Origin: an uncultured Clostridia bacterium
GTDB taxonomy: Bacteria; Bacillota; Clostridia; Christensenellales; UBA1242
Assembly: GCA_947054085.1 (NCBI GenBank)
Contig: CAMRVD010000006.1
Coordinates: forward strand, 1-33,412
DNA: 33,412 nt
Direction: 5' to 3'
Position 1 is the first letter of the stretch, and the number at the start of each line of letters is the position of its first letter. Under the pieces are notes generated by a model, which was given only the letters and a program-made list of their open reading frames with translations, had not been told where the DNA came from and made no database searches. This document shows positions 31,182 through 33,412 of the stretch, one piece after another. The translations under genes were made by a program, and so were the position numbers.

Positions 31182-32408
31182 GTGGCATCTATAGCTGAAC
31201 TAAAAAGTATTTTAGATGATTATATAATTAGTGGTGGAAATATTGATAATCTTTCTACCAAAGATATTATTTATCAAAATATTAAAAATAAAGATATCAA
31301 AAAGCAAGATGGTTCGTATATGTCCATGGAGGAAAAGTTTATTGCCGCTGGTTATCCAAGAAAGCCAAAAGTTTCTTCCAATGTAAAAGGCGATTTAGTT
31401 AAACAGTTATCGCAGTATGTAAACGATGGTGGAGATTTTAGTGGAAATGTAAAATCGTGGCCTTTTTACGAAAAACTAAATACATATATTAAAAAGGTAA
31501 GACGCGAAGATAATGAAAAAGATTATAGCATAGAAATGGCTTTAAAGGATCTTGGGTTTAGTTATAATCCTATGTATAACAGGTTTAAAAAACTTAAAGA
31601 GCTAAAAAATTATAGGGACGAAAATGGTTATGTAGATGCTTATAGAGCTGATAAAGAACTTAGCAATTATGTTAAAGATTGCGGTGTAACACTAGATATG
31701 CCAACCAGCTATGTAGTAGAGCTTATCGCGGACGAAAAGTTGCAAAAATATATATTCCCCGGCGATTATTTTAGCAATCTAAACAAAAAAATTACCGAAT
31801 ACCTTACAAAAAACAGCGATTTTAAAAATCTAATAGGTAAAGACAAAAATTTATATAATCAAATTAGACATGTAAAGCGAAGTGCTTTAAGCAGTAGTGG
31901 AGAACAGTTATCGGATTTTGAAGTTTTAAATTTACTAAATATTGAGCCAAGTTTATATGCAAGTTTTATTGATAATTTTCAATTGCAAGAAAAAGATAAT
32001 GTAGAAAAAGTAGACAAGGCTATTTCTAATGCGATAGAAATAGCTAAAAAGCGTAACCCTTTTTATAAAGAAAATAAGGAAAGAGTGGTTTTACATTATA
32101 ACGATTTTAGTAGTCACGACTATAAAATTGTGTCTAGACATGCTGCAAGGCTTGGGTTATATTTAAAAGATTATTTATATAATCGCGGTATATGCTATAT
32201 GGGTAGAAATGTCGATAGATTTTCGCAAATTACAAATGATACATTGCCAAATATTAAAGAAATGAAACAAGAACGTGATAAAATTTATAGCAAAATATTT
32301 AGTGATAACCTATCAAAACAAGAACAATTTGAAACATGGATATCTGCAAGTATTTTGGCTTATAATAAATATAAAATGAATAATTATCAATCAGAGCCAG
32401 AGGTGTAA
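31182..32408 (+). CDS. Hypothetical protein, 408 aa, with internal repeats of about 60 aa
   Basis: GTG start with AGAGGT SD; three alignable modules (see findings); followed by a strong terminator. Confidence 0.85.
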   Translation: MASIAELKSILDDYIISGGNIDNLSTKDIIYQNIKNKDIKKQDGSYMSMEEKFIAAGYPRKPKVSSNVKGDLVKQLSQYVNDGGDFSGNVKSWPFYEKLNTYIKKVRREDNEKDYSIEMALKDLGFSYNPMYNRFKKLKELKNYRDENGYVDAYRADKELSNYVKDCGVTLDMPTSYVVELIADEKLQKYIFPGDYFSNLNKKITEYLTKNSDFKNLIGKDKNLYNQIRHVKRSALSSSGEQLSDFEVLNLLNIEPSLYASFIDNFQLQEKDNVEKVDKAISNAIEIAKKRNPFYKENKERVVLHYNDFSSHDYKIVSRHAARLGLYLKDYLYNRGICYMGRNVDRFSQITNDTLPNIKEMKQERDKIYSKIFSDNLSKQEQFETWISASILAYNKYKMNNYQSEPEV

Positions 32409-32412
32409 TATT

Positions 32413-32443
32413 AAAAAGCAAACAATTTAGTTTGCTTTTTTTT
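32413..32443 (+). terminator. Rho-independent terminator after the 408-aa ORF
   Basis: AAAAAGCAAAC AATTTA GTTTGCTTTTTTTT. Confidence 0.92.
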
Positions 32444-32507
32444 ATAAAATGCTTGCAAAATGGCTTTGTTATGTATTATAATATGCGAGTAATTTGATGT
32501 TATATGT

Positions 32508-32596
32508 GCCGATGTGGCGGAATAGGCAGACGCAAGGGACTTAAAATCCCTCGAGCAGAAATGTTCGTACCGGTTCGACTCCGGTCATCGGCACCA
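32508..32596 (+). tRNA. tRNA-Leu (TAA), CCA encoded, long variable arm
   Basis: GCCGATG/CATCGGC acceptor; anticodon loop CTTAAAA; variable arm; GGTTCGACTCC; ends ACCA. Confidence 0.97.
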
Positions 32597-32620
32597 TCGC
32601 CAAGCAATAGCTTGACCTAT

Positions 32621-32650
32621 GCAAACACTTATAGGGGTGTTTGCTTTTTT
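32621..32650 (+). terminator. Rho-independent terminator after tRNA-Leu
   Basis: GCAAACAC ... GTGTTTGC TTTTTT, nested in an outer stem GCCAAGC(A)ATAG / CTATGCTTGGC (32599-32610/32655-32665). Confidence 0.85.
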
Positions 32651-32672
32651 ATTGCTATGCTTGGCTCTATCC

Positions 32673-32715
32673 TGGCACCAATCGTCAAATTTTAACAAGT
32701 AAAATTTGAGTGCCA
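32673..32715. repeat. Inverted repeat / hairpin
   Basis: TGGCAC-(CAATCG)-TCAAATTTTA-ACAAG-TAAAATTTGA-GTGCCA: 16 paired bases with a 6-nt bulge. Confidence 0.8.
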
Positions 32716-32884
32716 ACTATTATATTGAACTTTTATATTTATTATTTGCTTTTATTTTTATAAATTCTGCCAAGCCCGTCACAGTGGTGGCATATTACGC
32801 GATGCATTGCGGAATTCGCATTTAATATGTTACTTATATTATTAACAAAATTATAATTGCTAAATTTAAGTGTAAATTATAAAA

Positions 32885-32912
32885 TTGACATAAATTAAAT
32901 TTATGATATAAT
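32885..32912 (+). promoter_or_regulatory. Consensus SigA promoter
   Basis: TTGACA (32885-32890), 16-nt spacer, TATAAT (32907-32912). Confidence 0.8.
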
Positions 32913-32934
32913 ATAAAATATAGGAAGATAAATT

Positions 32935-33412
32935 ATGGATAACAAAGAATTGGAAATTTTAAATAATTTAAGAAAATTTGACGCAGAACTAAAAATTGAT
33001 AAAATTCCAAACGAAGAGAGTATTCTTAAAATTATTAATATGTTAAAAACAGTTGAAAAAAACACTGGCAAATATAATTCCGAAGAAGAAATAATTAGAA
33101 ATTATACTCACTGGGCATGCCTTGATGTTGCAGCACTAATTAAATCGGTTTATTACAACAACGACGATATTCAAATTGTAGAACTTAACTCGCAAATTCC
33201 TATGTTATTTGCAAGAACACCATCAAGACATTTTTGTATTAAATTTAATGAGCATTTGTACGATATTAATGGCAAAAGTACCTATGAAGAAATGCAAGAA
33301 TATTGTAAAAAAGAATTTGGTTGGTATGGAATAAAATCTTCTTTAGCAAATATAGAAGTCGATAAAAACACTAATTTTTCTTTAGCTGCTATAGCTTTCT
33401 GTAGAGAAAATA
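32935..33412 (+). CDS. Hypothetical protein, truncated by the window end (at least 159 codons)
   Basis: Open frame from ATG 32935 (MDNKELEILNNLRKFDAELKID...HWACLDVAALIKSV...SRHFCIKFNEHLYDINGKST) to the window end; TAGGAAG upstream; strong promoter. Confidence 0.8.
   Translation, partial: MDNKELEILNNLRKFDAELKIDKIPNEESILKIINMLKTVEKNTGKYNSEEEIIRNYTHWACLDVAALIKSVYYNNDDIQIVELNSQIPMLFARTPSRHFCIKFNEHLYDINGKSTYEEMQEYCKKEFGWYGIKSSLANIEVDKNTNFSLAAIAFCREN

Noticed and set aside
32504-32695. 63-aa + strand ORF MCRCGGIGRRKGLKIPR...
   Set aside because: It is a translation of tRNA-Leu and its terminator.

Overview
The window is an AT-rich bacterial chromosome segment of Clostridia/Firmicutes type, made almost entirely of housekeeping genes. 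Two blocks known from B. subtilis are present in swapped order. Block 1 is plsX-rnc-smc-ftsY-ylxM-ffh-rpsP-khpA-rimM-trmD-rbgA-rnhB-yraN-rplS. It is followed by an orphan ORF and pcrA-ligA, then block 2, rpoZ-priA-def-fmt-rlmN-rpe-spoVM-rpmB(-)-asp23/yloU-yloV(fakA)-recG. After that come a tRNA cluster (Val, Gly, Cys), a non-coding direct-repeat region, rlmH(-), a small membrane protein, a 408-aa protein with internal repeats, tRNA-Leu, and an ORF truncated by the window end. Main observations: (1) a 26-codon SpoVM-like gene absent from the ORF track, with its own promoter, Shine-Dalgarno (SD) sequence and terminator, at the syntenic position between rpe and rpmB; (2) a family of long intergenic hairpin elements of about 127-129 bp (smc/ftsY, rpe/spoVM, a degenerate copy in rlmN/rpe) whose arms differ between copies while each stays self-complementary, with the left arm covering the upstream stop codon; (3) several genes without an SD whose predicted -10 box sits 6-10 nt from the start codon, suggesting leaderless mRNAs (rimM, rnhB, recG, rlmH); (4) a tandem non-coding repeat after the tRNA cluster; (5) uncharacterised accessory-like ORFs at the right end. 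All identifications come from reading the sequence and recalled family motifs; no searches were run.
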